The translations under genes were made by a program, and so were the position numbers. From GCA-2862585 sp965661345 (GTDB taxonomy: Bacteria > Bacteroidota > Bacteroidia > Flavobacteriales > UBA7312): a stretch of 64,000 bases of DNA. A model generated the notes under the pieces. It was not told where the DNA came from. It ran no database searches and saw only the letters and a program-made list of their open reading frames with translations. Location: contig CBFIDK010000003.1 of the NCBI GenBank assembly GCA_965661345.1, positions 106,424 to 170,423 of the forward strand, written 5' to 3'. Positions 18,097-27,410 of this stretch are shown piece after piece (positions within the stretch are counted from its first letter, which is position 1; every line of letters begins with the position of its first letter).

Positions 18097-18888
18097 GTGA
18101 TTAGTAAACTGAAATTTAAAGACTCTTTTTTTCTTATAGCAGGACCCTGTGCCATAGAGGGCGAAGACATGGCTTTTGAAATTGCTAGACACATCAAAAG
18201 CATTTGTGAGGAACTTAATATTCCTTTTGTTTTTAAAGGATCATACCGCAAAGCAAATCGATCTCGATTAGATTCTTTCACAGGAATTGGCGATGAAAAA
18301 GCATTAACCATACTAAGTAAAATTAGAAAAGAGCTTGATATTCCAGTTACTACCGATATTCACTCTGTTAAAGAAGCCGAATTAGCTGCTAAACACGTAG
18401 ATATTCTACAAATACCTGCCTTCCTATGTCGACAAACCGATTTGTTGGTAGCGGCAGCCAAAACTGGCAAAACCGTAAATATTAAGAAAGGACAGTTTCT
18501 ATCGCCTCAAAGTATGCAATTTGCAGTACAAAAGGTAAAAGATAGCGGTAATGATTGCATTATGCTTACTGAAAGAGGAAGTCAGTTTGGCTATCATGAA
18601 CTTGTAGTTGATTTTAAAGGAATACCCACAATGCAAGAGTATGCACCAGTGATTATGGACGTTACCCATTCACTTCAACAACCCAATCAGAGCAGTGGCG
18701 TAACGGGTGGGCAGCCTCAATTAATAGAAACTATTGCTAAAGCTGCAATTGCAAGTGGAGTTGATGGAATATTTCTAGAGACTCACCCCAACCCATCGGA
18801 GGCTAAATCTGATGGCGCAAATATGCTGCCCTTAGATCAGCTAGAGAATTTATTAAAGAAATTAATACGCTTAAAAAAGGCGCTCTAA
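18097..18888 (+). CDS. kdsA: 3-deoxy-D-manno-octulosonate 8-phosphate synthase
   Basis: A 263-residue cytoplasmic enzyme that condenses phosphoenolpyruvate with arabinose 5-phosphate to Kdo-8-phosphate for lipopolysaccharide core synthesis. Motifs are LIAGPCAIEG (13-22), GSYRKANRSRLDSFTG, TDIHSVKEAE, the substrate-binding LTERGSQFGY, and the ending HPNPSEAKSDGANMLPL. The start is GTG at 18097, nine bases after the barrel gene; an ATG is not available before the conserved region. Its presence shows the organism makes Kdo-containing LPS or lipooligosaccharide. Confidence 0.95.
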   Translation: MISKLKFKDSFFLIAGPCAIEGEDMAFEIARHIKSICEELNIPFVFKGSYRKANRSRLDSFTGIGDEKALTILSKIRKELDIPVTTDIHSVKEAELAAKHVDILQIPAFLCRQTDLLVAAAKTGKTVNIKKGQFLSPQSMQFAVQKVKDSGNDCIMLTERGSQFGYHELVVDFKGIPTMQEYAPVIMDVTHSLQQPNQSSGVTGGQPQLIETIAKAAIASGVDGIFLETHPNPSEAKSDGANMLPLDQLENLLKKLIRLKKAL

Positions 18889-18912
18889 CTTCCAAGACAA
18901 TTACAAAACGTT

Positions 18913-20802
18913 TTATTTAATTCTAAAGGCAGTACGTCTATTTTCTGCTCTACCTTTTTCGGTTTCATTAGAGGAAATGGGTGTAGTATCTCCAAAACCT
19001 TTGTATGACATTCGGTTGGCAGAAATTCCTTTATCAACTAAGTACGTATATACTTCTTTTGCACGATTTTCAGAAAGTTTTAGATTATGCTCTCGACTGC
19101 CAATATTATCCGTATGCCCTTCTATTTCTATACTCAAATCTATGTTGTTTTGCATAAATTCGAAGAGTGTGTTTAGTTCTACTTCTGATTCTGCTTTTAA
19201 GCTGTAGGCATCAGTATCAAAAAAGATGTTTTTCAACACAACGGCATTCCCTTTGTTAAGACGCTGAAGGGGTATTTCTAGCCTCAATGCTTGTAGTGCG
19301 CTTTGGTCGTTTAACTCAAAGTTCTCAGAATAAAATAAATAATCCTCTCTTGAAACGTTAACAGCATAATTGGCATTTGCTGGCAAACAAGTAAACAATT
19401 CACCTGTTTTGGTATAGGTAAATGATGAAATCATTACTTTTCCCGTTGCCAAATCTACTATTTCAATATTTGCTTTTAGTGGGGTTTCGCTTTCAGCATC
19501 GAAAACATTTGCATTGACATAGGCCACTTGTTGGGCTTGAAAAGATTGAGGTAAGTGAAACCAAAAAATATCCTCCTGTCCATATCCAGATTTATCAGAG
19601 GCAAAATAGGCCGTCTTGCCATCAGAGGCTACAATTAAACTATTTTCTACTCCATGCGTATTTATGGGATAACCCAAATTTTTTGGCATTTGCCATGCTG
19701 CTGCAGGGTATTTTCTTTTACTCATAAATAAATCGAAATCACCCATTCCAGGATGCCCATTGGATGCAAAATATAAAGTCTGATTATCGGTGTGAATAAA
19801 GGGAGACATTTCATCAAACTCTGTGTTTATGGCAGCGCCCAAATTCACTGGTTTCGAAAAGGTACCTTTTTCTGTGAGTACACTTTTCCAAATGTCCATA
19901 TTACCGTATCCACCTGGGCGGTTACTTACAAAATATAACTCTCTTCCATCTGGTGAAATGGTCGGTTGAGAATCCCAATATTTACTATTTATACTAGGTC
20001 CTATATTTCTAGCTTCTGACCAAACGCCATCGCGTTTAAAACTTAGGTAAATATCGCATCTTCCCATGCCGTCTTCTCTATCGCAAGCAGTAAAAAAAAG
20101 CACTTTTCCATTAGGAGCTAAACACTGAGCTCCTTCATTACCAAATGTATTGACTGTTCCCATATTTTGGGCTTTAGTCCATTTACCCTGTTCAAAAGTG
20201 CTTTGATAAAAATCTTCGGATACTACATTATTTTGATGAGGACCTCTTCTAGTAATCACAAACAATTTTCCATCTGCAGAAATACTAGGCAGATACTCTT
20301 CCCATTCACTGTTTATCCCCTCTCCCATATTTTCAAAATTAAAATCAACAGGATTTTTAATAGCTTCTAAAGCAAACTCGCAATTTTTAAGATAATGCTT
20401 AGCGGAATTCACTTTCTTATTATCTTGATTTTTAAAGTCTAAAAAATAGGTGAATGCCCGCTTAGCCTCTGAATAGTTAGCCAAATTCATATACAGCATA
20501 CCTACCTTCCAATATCCCCAAGCATTTTCTGGATTATTATCGGATAAACCTTTAAGGTAATGTTCAATAGCTTGGTCTGTTTTGCCAGCTTCTTCTTTTA
20601 TTTGACCAAGTAATAGATAAGGGGGTAAAAAGTTAGGGTCTTGCTTAATGGCTGATAAAATGTATTCAGTGGCTTTTTTATCGTTATTTTCTTGAAATAA
20701 TTCGATGGCCTTAGCATATGCTTTCTTGGCCTTAGGAGTGTTTTGTCCGAAGAGCACAACAGGCATAAAAAGTAAGATAAAAATGTATTTCATCATGTTC
20801 AT
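18913..20802 (-). CDS. PorE-like OmpA/PD40/TPR envelope protein (second copy)
   Basis: A 629-residue exported protein (signal peptide MNMMKYIFILLFMPVVLFGQ) with the same order of parts as 2634-4685: TPR region (about 22-145), PD40 propeller (about 160-420, for example SADGKLFVITRRGPHQNN and SPDGRELYFVSNRPGGYGNMD), a carboxypeptidase-regulatory-like fold (about 430-510) and an OmpA-type domain (about 520-629; IEGHTDNIGSREHN, AENRRTAFRIK). It is the last gene of the seven-gene argS-ffh-folD-queE run, eight bases after queE. The two paralogues probably both bridge outer-membrane machinery and peptidoglycan; which one serves T9SS cannot be said. Confidence 0.8.
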   Translation of the reverse strand: MNMMKYIFILLFMPVVLFGQNTPKAKKAYAKAIELFQENNDKKATEYILSAIKQDPNFLPPYLLLGQIKEEAGKTDQAIEHYLKGLSDNNPENAWGYWKVGMLYMNLANYSEAKRAFTYFLDFKNQDNKKVNSAKHYLKNCEFALEAIKNPVDFNFENMGEGINSEWEEYLPSISADGKLFVITRRGPHQNNVVSEDFYQSTFEQGKWTKAQNMGTVNTFGNEGAQCLAPNGKVLFFTACDREDGMGRCDIYLSFKRDGVWSEARNIGPSINSKYWDSQPTISPDGRELYFVSNRPGGYGNMDIWKSVLTEKGTFSKPVNLGAAINTEFDEMSPFIHTDNQTLYFASNGHPGMGDFDLFMSKRKYPAAAWQMPKNLGYPINTHGVENSLIVASDGKTAYFASDKSGYGQEDIFWFHLPQSFQAQQVAYVNANVFDAESETPLKANIEIVDLATGKVMISSFTYTKTGELFTCLPANANYAVNVSREDYLFYSENFELNDQSALQALRLEIPLQRLNKGNAVVLKNIFFDTDAYSLKAESEVELNTLFEFMQNNIDLSIEIEGHTDNIGSREHNLKLSENRAKEVYTYLVDKGISANRMSYKGFGDTTPISSNETEKGRAENRRTAFRIK

Positions 20803-20809
20803 TCAAGGA

Positions 20810-21442
20810 TTATGGTATACCCATGTATTTGTGTGTTTGTAAAGAAATATTCCACTGAGGCTTACTCATAACGTAATCGATTATTTTTGGCATCATTTCT
20901 TTTTCTTTACTCCACTCTGGCTGAAGAAATAATTTGCAATCGTGTTTGCATTGTACCGAAAATTCTTCTGCCCACTTAAAGTCATTTAAGTTGTGTATTA
21001 TCACTTTTAACTCATTAGCCACAGGAATTATTGCTTTTTGAGGCGGGCTATTTTTTTTAGGAGATAAGCAAATCCAATCAAAAGTTCCTGATAATGGATA
21101 AGCACCCGAAGTTTCAATATGAACATTTATCCCTTTACGTTTTAGCAATTCTGTAAGAGGTCCCATATTCCACATAAGTGGTTCCCCGCCAGTTACTACA
21201 ACTGTTTTTGCAGGAGAAGACTGTATATTGATTAACATATCGTCGATATGCGTTGGTGGGTGTAAATCGGCGTTCCAACTTTCTTTGACATCGCACCAAT
21301 GACAACCCACATCACATCCGCCTATTCTCAAGAAAAAAGCAGGTGTTCCCGAATAAAATCCTTCGCCTTGAATGGTGTAAAATGCTTCCATTAGTGGCAG
21401 CATTACTCCTTTATCAACTAGTTCTTGGTATTCTTTTTTCAT
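20810..21442 (-). CDS. queE: 7-carboxy-7-deazaguanine synthase
   Basis: A 210-residue radical SAM enzyme that converts 6-carboxytetrahydropterin to 7-carboxy-7-deazaguanine in queuosine precursor synthesis. The cluster motif is C-x3-C-x2-C (Cys43, Cys47, Cys50) after EAFYTIQGEGFYSGTPAFFL. Further marks are VVTGGEPLMW (SAM-binding GGE) and HIETSGAYP. The ending NISLQTHKYMGIP is the normal C-terminus. It overlaps folD by four bases (ATGA). The other queuosine genes (queC, queD, folE) are not in the window. Confidence 0.93.
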   Translation of the reverse strand: MKKEYQELVDKGVMLPLMEAFYTIQGEGFYSGTPAFFLRIGGCDVGCHWCDVKESWNADLHPPTHIDDMLINIQSSPAKTVVVTGGEPLMWNMGPLTELLKRKGINVHIETSGAYPLSGTFDWICLSPKKNSPPQKAIIPVANELKVIIHNLNDFKWAEEFSVQCKHDCKLFLQPEWSKEKEMMPKIIDYVMSKPQWNISLQTHKYMGIP

Positions 21443-22317
21443 TCCCCAAAGCCATTAACGGCACTAAGTGTGTTCTTTAGCAACATTGCAATCGTCATGG
21501 GTCCAACACCACCTGGAACAGGTGTAATGAAAGATGTTTTGTGTGCTACAGCCGAATAATCAACATCGCCTTTCAGCTTCCAACCACTTTTGGTTTTATC
21601 TGATTTAACTCGTGTAATGCCAACATCTATTACAGTTGCGCCTTCCTTAACCATATCTTCAGTAACGTAATCTGGACGTCCAATTGCTGCAATTAAGATG
21701 TCAGCAGACTGGCATATTTCTTTAAGGTTTTTAGTTCTACTGTGCGTAAGCGTTACCGTAGAGTTACCAGGGTATGTGTTTCTAGCCATTAGAATACTCA
21801 TAGGTAAACCGACGATATTACTTCTTCCTATAACTACACAATGCTTTCCCTCTGTTTCTATGCTGTATCGTTTAATTAATTCAATAATTCCTGCAGGCGT
21901 AGCTGGAAGAAATGTAGGGATATTCAAGGTCATTTTACCTACATTTTCTGGATGAAAACCGTCAACGTCTTTTGAAGGGTAAATGGCTTTTGTAACGGTC
22001 AATTCATCGATGTGAGAAGGAAGCGGTAACTGAACAATCAGTCCATCTATATCATCATTTTTATTAATTTTTTCAACCTGATCTATTAACTCTTGTTGTG
22101 AGATAGTATCGTCCAGTCTTATAAGTGTAGAATCAAAACCTACTTTTTCACAAGCGCGCACTTTAGCTCCAACGTAAGTTTCGCTAGCACCATTATTTCC
22201 TACTAAGATAGCTGCCAAATGAGGTTTTTTCTTTCCATTTCTGAGCATATCTTCAACCTGCAAAGCAATCTCTTGCTGAATGTCTAGTGAAGTTTGTTTT
22301 CCGTCTAATATTTGCAT
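21439..22317 (-). CDS. folD: Methylenetetrahydrofolate dehydrogenase/cyclohydrolase
   Basis: A 292-residue bifunctional enzyme interconverting 5,10-methylene-, 5,10-methenyl- and 10-formyl-tetrahydrofolate with NADP. Seen are VGNNGASETYVGAKVRACEKVG (folate site with the catalytic Tyr and Lys), GLIVQLPLPSHI, the cofactor loop VIGRSNIVGLPMS and the signature PVPGGVGPMTIAML near the end. Length is normal. It lies 15 bases after ffh and is translationally coupled to queE by a four-base overlap. Confidence 0.96.
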   Translation of the reverse strand: MQILDGKQTSLDIQQEIALQVEDMLRNGKKKPHLAAILVGNNGASETYVGAKVRACEKVGFDSTLIRLDDTISQQELIDQVEKINKNDDIDGLIVQLPLPSHIDELTVTKAIYPSKDVDGFHPENVGKMTLNIPTFLPATPAGIIELIKRYSIETEGKHCVVIGRSNIVGLPMSILMARNTYPGNSTVTLTHSRTKNLKEICQSADILIAAIGRPDYVTEDMVKEGATVIDVGITRVKSDKTKSGWKLKGDVDYSAVAHKTSFITPVPGGVGPMTIAMLLKNTLSAVNGFGE

Positions 22318-22332
22318 CTTGTTAAGCTTGAA

Positions 22333-23679
22333 TTACATTCCTGGCATTCCGCCACCCTTATTTTTCATCATTTGCATCATTTGCTTTGCGCCCCCACCTT
22401 GCATCATCTTCATCATTTTACCCATTTGACCAAACTGCTTTATGAGTTGATTGACTTCTTGGACGGAAGTACCACTACCGTTTGCAATACGCTTTCGTCT
22501 GCTACCATTAAGTAAGTTAGGGTTACTTCTTTCTTCAAGAGTCATTGATTTTATCATGGCTTCTATTCCTTTGAAAGCATCATCATCAATATCTACGTCT
22601 TTAATCGCTTTGCCCATTCCAGGAATCATGCCCATTAGGTCTTTCATGTTTCCCATTTTTTTGATTTGCTGAATTTGCTTTAAGAAATCATCAAAACCAA
22701 ACTGGTTTTTAGCAATTTTCTTTTGCATTTTTCGAGCTTCCACTTCATCAAACTGTTGTTGGGCTCTTTCAACAAGTGAAATAACATCTCCCATTCCCAA
22801 AATACGGCTCGCCATCCTTTCTGGATGAAAGACATCAAGGCCATCCATTTTTTCACTTGTTCCTATGAATTTAATAGGCTTATCTACAACAGAACGAATT
22901 GTAAGTGCGGCACCACCTCTAGTGTCACCATCTAATTTGGTAAGAACTACACCATCAAAATTTAGCTTTTCGTTGAATGCTTTAGCGGTATTAACAGCAT
23001 CTTGACCAGTCATTGAGTCTACTACAAAGAGTATTTCACTGGGTTTTATGGCTGATTTTACGGCAGCTATTTCTTCCATCATCTGCTTATCAATGGCTAA
23101 TCGACCAGCTGTATCGACAATTACGACATTATTGTTGTTTGATTTAGCAAACTTAATGGCGTTTTGAGCTATCTCTACTGGATTTTTATTTTCTGTTTCT
23201 TTGTAAATATCTACACCAACTTGCTCGGCTAAAACACCTAATTGGTCAATTGCGGCTGGTCGGTACACGTCACAGGCCACCAAAAGAGGTTTTTTGTTGT
23301 GCTTTCCTTTCAGGTGCAAAGCAAGTTTTCCGGTAAAGGTTGTCTTTCCAGAACCTTGTAAACCCGCTACGAGTATTACTGAAGGTTTATCTTGAAGATT
23401 AATTTCTGAATGAGAACTCCCCATTAAGTCGGTCAGTTCATCTTTCATAATTTTAGTAAGAAGCTGTCCGGGCTCAACAGAGGTTAACACTTTCTGACCT
23501 AATGCCTTTTCCTTTACGTTATTGGTAAAGATTTTAGCGGTTTTAAAATCTACATCGGCCGTTAGTAAGGCTTTTCTGATTTCTTTCATCGTTTGTGCAA
23601 CGTTGATTTCCGAAATACTTCCTTGTCCTTTGAGAACCTTAAAGGCTTTTTCTAATTTTTCTGATAAATTTTCAAACAT
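22333..23679 (-). CDS. ffh: Signal recognition particle GTPase Ffh
   Basis: A 448-residue SRP54 protein that binds signal sequences and 4.5S RNA. N domain is about 1-95; the G domain has G1 GLQGSGKT (106-113), DTAGR (G3), TKLDGDTRGG (G4) and FIGTSEKMDGLDVF. The M domain from about residue 325 carries the methionine-rich signal-binding loop (KQIQQIKKMGNMKDLMGMIPGMGKAI) and the RNA-binding LNGSRRKRIANGSGTSV. The tail is Met/Gly-rich (GGGMPGM). Its receptor ftsY is at 43810-44760. It starts five bases after the argS stop, so both are in one operon. Confidence 0.97.
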   Translation of the reverse strand: MFENLSEKLEKAFKVLKGQGSISEINVAQTMKEIRKALLTADVDFKTAKIFTNNVKEKALGQKVLTSVEPGQLLTKIMKDELTDLMGSSHSEINLQDKPSVILVAGLQGSGKTTFTGKLALHLKGKHNKKPLLVACDVYRPAAIDQLGVLAEQVGVDIYKETENKNPVEIAQNAIKFAKSNNNNVVIVDTAGRLAIDKQMMEEIAAVKSAIKPSEILFVVDSMTGQDAVNTAKAFNEKLNFDGVVLTKLDGDTRGGAALTIRSVVDKPIKFIGTSEKMDGLDVFHPERMASRILGMGDVISLVERAQQQFDEVEARKMQKKIAKNQFGFDDFLKQIQQIKKMGNMKDLMGMIPGMGKAIKDVDIDDDAFKGIEAMIKSMTLEERSNPNLLNGSRRKRIANGSGTSVQEVNQLIKQFGQMGKMMKMMQGGGAKQMMQMMKNKGGGMPGM

Positions 23680-23684
23680 AATTT

Positions 23685-25457
23685 TTACATTCTATCGGGA
23701 ACATTTACCCCTAATAATTTCATTCCTGTTTTACTTACTCGACCTACTAATTCACATAAGGCGATTCTAAATGCCATCTGATTTTGGTCGTCTCCAATCA
23801 ATATTGGCACGTTTTGATAAAAGCCATTGAACTCTTTTACCAAATCATAAATATAATTGGCAATAAGTGCTGGGCTATATGAGTTTGCTGCTTCTTGAAT
23901 TACGTTAGGAAAATCATTTAAAATTTTAATAATTTGTTTTTCCTTATCAAGAATTTCAAGACCTTCAAGGGTAAACAATGCCTGTTTGTTATACTTTTTT
24001 AGGATTGTTTGTATGCGTGCATGAGTGTATTGAATAAATGGCCCAGTATTTCCATTAAAGTCTATGGATTCTTGTGGGTCAAAAAGCATACGCTTCTTTG
24101 GGTCTACTTTTAACATAAAATACTTGAGAGCACCCATTCCAATATTTTCATATAGGATGTTCGATTCGTCAGTATCTAGTCCGTCTAACTTTCCTAATTC
24201 TTGTGCGATTTCTTTAGCGGAATCAACCATTTCTTTCATTAGGTCATCGGCATCAACAACAGTCCCTTCTCTAGACTTCATTTTTCCTGAAGGCAAATCA
24301 ACCATACCGTACGACAAATGGTAACAGTTTTTGGCCCAATCATAACCTAGTTTATCAAGAATTAAGAATAAAACCTTAAAGTGATAATCTTGCTCATTTC
24401 CTACTGTGTAAGCCATATGAGAAAAAGCAAAATCTTCATGACGCTGTATGGCTGTTCCAATATCTTGAGTCATGTACACGGCTGTTCCGTCAGAACGGAG
24501 TAGTATTTTTTCATCCAAACCTTCATCAGTGAGGTCTATCCAAACAGATCCATCGTCTTTGCGGTAAAAGGTCTTTTTTTCTAAACCCTCTTCGATAACT
24601 TTTTTGCCCAGTAGATACGTTTCGCTCTCGTAATAGTTTTTATCAAACTCTACTCCCATTCTTTCATAGGTAGTTGCAAAACCATCATAGACCCATGAGT
24701 TCATTTTTTGCCATAGTTCAATGACACTTTTATCTTTGGCCTCCCATTGGCGAAGTAGTTCTTGTGCTTTCTTAAATAAAGGTGCTTCTTTTTCTGCCTC
24801 TTCTTTAGTCATGCCTTTACTGACTAATTCCTCTTGTTCAGCTCTGTAATGCTTGTCAAAAATAACATAGTACTTACCGACAAAGTGATCACCTTTCATT
24901 CCAGAGCTTTCTGGAGTTTCTTCATTGCCATACTCCAGCCAAGCAATCATAGATTTACAAATATGTATTCCTCTATCATTGATGATTTGTACCTTCTTGA
25001 CATTTTTCCCTGAAGCGGATAAAATTTCTGCTACAGAGTTACCAAGAAGAATATTTCTGATGTGTCCTAAATGAAGTGGCTTATTTGTATTTGGTGAAGA
25101 AAATTCAACAAGATGTTTTGGAGCATCGTCTTTAACGGCAACTGTTCCAAAACTTTGTTCTTTGTATGCAGATTCGAATTGCGATAACCAGAACGAATTA
25201 TCAATGGTTAAATTCAAAAAGCCTTTGACTGAATTAAAATCTGAAACTAATGAAACGTTATCTTTCAGGTATTGCCCTATTAGATCGGCAGTTTGTTCAG
25301 GAGATTTTCTTGACGCTTTTAATAGTGGAAATACTACCAAAGTGATATCGCCCTCAAACTCTTTTCTCGTTTTTTGAAACTGAATGGTTTGATTTTCTGT
25401 TTGAAAAAGTACTTTTATTGCCTCTTCAACAACTGTATGTAGTTTTTGCTCTATCAT
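23685..25457 (-). CDS. argS: Arginyl-tRNA synthetase
   Basis: A 590-residue class I synthetase. The N-terminal Add1 domain (about 1-110) precedes the catalytic core with SSPNTNKPLHLGHIRNILLG (HIGH motif as HLGH at 129-132). The KMSKS-equivalent is GKMKSREGT (Lys392-Ser395), a common ArgRS deviation. The DALR anticodon domain ends in the typical LLGVNVPDRM. It overlaps the upstream citrulline-hydrolase-like gene by four bases, linking tRNA charging with guanidino metabolism in one transcript. Confidence 0.97.
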   Translation of the reverse strand: MIEQKLHTVVEEAIKVLFQTENQTIQFQKTRKEFEGDITLVVFPLLKASRKSPEQTADLIGQYLKDNVSLVSDFNSVKGFLNLTIDNSFWLSQFESAYKEQSFGTVAVKDDAPKHLVEFSSPNTNKPLHLGHIRNILLGNSVAEILSASGKNVKKVQIINDRGIHICKSMIAWLEYGNEETPESSGMKGDHFVGKYYVIFDKHYRAEQEELVSKGMTKEEAEKEAPLFKKAQELLRQWEAKDKSVIELWQKMNSWVYDGFATTYERMGVEFDKNYYESETYLLGKKVIEEGLEKKTFYRKDDGSVWIDLTDEGLDEKILLRSDGTAVYMTQDIGTAIQRHEDFAFSHMAYTVGNEQDYHFKVLFLILDKLGYDWAKNCYHLSYGMVDLPSGKMKSREGTVVDADDLMKEMVDSAKEIAQELGKLDGLDTDESNILYENIGMGALKYFMLKVDPKKRMLFDPQESIDFNGNTGPFIQYTHARIQTILKKYNKQALFTLEGLEILDKEKQIIKILNDFPNVIQEAANSYSPALIANYIYDLVKEFNGFYQNVPILIGDDQNQMAFRIALCELVGRVSKTGMKLLGVNVPDRM

Positions 25458-26386
25458 TTTTGTGGTAAAAATATTTCAGCCATCATACATCTTGCACTTC
25501 CACCACCACAGGCTTCAATAGTATCCAGAGAGCTGTGTATAATTGGGCAATATTGCTCTATTTTTTCTATTTGATTTTTATCCAAACTGTTATAGGCCGA
25601 TTTTGACATCACAAGGTAAGGTTTATCCCCCATAACTTGCAACATATTACCGGCAAAATGTGCTTTTTGTTCTTCTGATATTTCAATGATTTCCTTGTTT
25701 GTACTTTCAAGAGTTTCAAGTACATGATTACGCTCTTCAATATGATCAATAGTGTCCAAACAAATTATGGCAAATTCGTTAGCCACACACATCATTACAT
25801 TTGTATGGTAAATGGGCAAACGTTCAATTCCTACATTTTGATAGGCATTGAAACAAACAGGCTTGTAATCGAATTCATCGCAAAATTGTATTACAGCTTG
25901 TTCATCGGTTCGAATTGAAATGGCTGCGTAACAAATTTTATTTTCTCTATCGAGAATCATGCTTCCTGTTCCTTCAAGAAATTTATCGTGCTCTTCAAAC
26001 TCAGTGAAATCTTTAATCTCTTCAATATGAAAACCGTATTCATCTACAAGCGTATCGAAAATATCTTCCCTTCTTTCAAACCGTCTATTAGTTGCACACA
26101 TTGGATAAAGACCTATGGAGCCGTCACGGTGAAAAGAAACCCAATTATTTGGGAAAATAGAATCAGGCGTATCTGGTGATACTGTATCTTTTATAACAAT
26201 AACATTGACGCCTTTAGCACGAAGTTTTTCTACAAAATCCGTAAACTCTGTTAATGCTTTGGCTTGCGTTTCTTCAGGCGTTAAGCCTTCTATGACTTTC
26301 TGATAATAATTATTTTCAGCCGTTTCTTCGTTGTAGCGAAAACCAACTGGCTCTATCATCATTATGTGATTGGTAATTTGGCTCAT
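25454..26386 (-). CDS. ctlX: CtlX-like citrulline/guanidino hydrolase
   Basis: A 310-residue protein of the amidinotransferase / arginine deiminase fold. The start at 26386 (MSQITNHIMMIEPVGFRYN) overlaps the stop of the upstream homologous gene by four bases; the longer reading from 26413 lies inside that gene and is rejected. Family residues include FPNNWVSFHRDGSIGLYPM, LEGTGSMILDR, LPIYHTNVMMCV (active-site His) and the C-terminal ACGGGSARCMMAE with presumed nucleophile Cys300. These match my recollection of CtlX, which releases ornithine from citrulline in Francisella. Substrate assignment is by family and not proven here. Confidence 0.75.
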   Translation of the reverse strand: MSQITNHIMMIEPVGFRYNEETAENNYYQKVIEGLTPEETQAKALTEFTDFVEKLRAKGVNVIVIKDTVSPDTPDSIFPNNWVSFHRDGSIGLYPMCATNRRFERREDIFDTLVDEYGFHIEEIKDFTEFEEHDKFLEGTGSMILDRENKICYAAISIRTDEQAVIQFCDEFDYKPVCFNAYQNVGIERLPIYHTNVMMCVANEFAIICLDTIDHIEERNHVLETLESTNKEIIEISEEQKAHFAGNMLQVMGDKPYLVMSKSAYNSLDKNQIEKIEQYCPIIHSSLDTIEACGGGSARCMMAEIFLPQK

Positions 26387-27300
26387 CTTCTTCTCAAAGG
26401 TAATGTGGAACAACGTAGTAGCCCTTCCATTTTAGATATTTCAGCGTACGGGACTTCTTCAACTGTAAATCCTCTTTTTCTTAGCTCATCATTTAACCGA
26501 TGAAAGTTTTTTTCAGAAATAATAACTTGAGGTGAAATGGAAAATACATTTGAATTCATTTGATACATTTCATCTTTCGTAATGAAAATTATATTTTCTG
26601 CTCCAAAATAATTGGTTAAGAAATCCACGTCTGATGAATTTTTAAATCCATCTTTATAAATTATTGCAGAATGATTGCCAATGGGTTGAAAACAGCAGTC
26701 AAGATGCAATGCATTTTCTCTTGGGTTGATGTCAGATTTTTTAAGTTCAAATCCTTTGATTTGTTTATTTGGAAATGCACTTTGTAAAAACTCTACTGCG
26801 GCTTTGTTAGTTCTAGACACCTGATATTTTTCAAAATCCTGGGCTTCAGAGTAGCCCACAAAAACATATTCATTACAAAGCATAACATCACCACCCTCAA
26901 CTCGAGTATTTTCAGGCATATTGATAATGCTACCCTCCTCAATCTGTAGGTGTAAATAGGCTAAAGCATCAACTTCATCAGACCTATCGGAAATTATATT
27001 TGGAATAATAAACTTATCCTCTATTACAAAACCAATATCCCTACAAAAAATCTGATTTAATGAAGGAATATTTTCAGGTCGATACACCTTAACATCGTAC
27101 TTTATGAAAACATTGAGAACGGCATTCATTTCTTCAATGATACTTTGCTGATTTGGAAACAAGCCCTTTAAAACAAATTCTCTTGACTTAGGGTCATAAC
27201 ACTCTTCAACTTTTGGAGTTCCTCCAAAATCATCAGGCAAACCTAAAACTACAGCCTCAAGTCTAGATGTTTCGTTATGTACATTTATCTCTAACATCAA
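26383..27300 (-). CDS. DDAH/arginine deiminase-like hydrolase
   Basis: A 305-residue guanidino-modifying enzyme of the dimethylarginine dimethylaminohydrolase / amidinotransferase fold. Seen are LGLPDDFGGTP near the N-terminus, IFCRDIGFVIEDKFIIPN (substrate-binding Asp), VEGGDVMLCNEYVFVGY, NALHLDCCFQPIG with the catalytic His, and MEGLLRCSTLPLRR with presumed nucleophile Cys297. It is a distant paralogue of the next gene and heads the operon. Possible substrates are arginine, methylarginines or agmatine-like compounds. The start ATG pair at 27295-27300 allows two starts one residue apart. Confidence 0.75.
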   Translation of the reverse strand: MMLEINVHNETSRLEAVVLGLPDDFGGTPKVEECYDPKSREFVLKGLFPNQQSIIEEMNAVLNVFIKYDVKVYRPENIPSLNQIFCRDIGFVIEDKFIIPNIISDRSDEVDALAYLHLQIEEGSIINMPENTRVEGGDVMLCNEYVFVGYSEAQDFEKYQVSRTNKAAVEFLQSAFPNKQIKGFELKKSDINPRENALHLDCCFQPIGNHSAIIYKDGFKNSSDVDFLTNYFGAENIIFITKDEMYQMNSNVFSISPQVIISEKNFHRLNDELRKRGFTVEEVPYAEISKMEGLLRCSTLPLRRR

Positions 27301-27373
27301 TTAAAATTGAATGGCAAATTTAATTATAGTTTAGGGTTTAATAAAATCTTATTAGGGTTATTATTTACACCCA

Positions 27374-27391
27374 TAAATTTGAATATATTTG
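27374..27391 (+). promoter_or_regulatory. Tandem TAnnTTTG promoter cores
   Basis: Two perfect matches to the Bacteroidota -7 element lie ten bases apart, TAAATTTG at 27374-27381 and TATATTTG at 27384-27391, 20-30 bases before the GTG start at 27411. I see no TTG at the expected -33 distance, so strength is uncertain. Confidence 0.4.
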
Positions 27392-27410
27392 AATTGTTTT
27401 AAAATAAGAC

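Noticed and set aside
25454..26413. Longer start of the CtlX-like protein at 26413.
   Set aside because: It would add nine residues inside the upstream gene; the ATGA overlap at 26383-26386 and the MSQITNHI start fit the family better.
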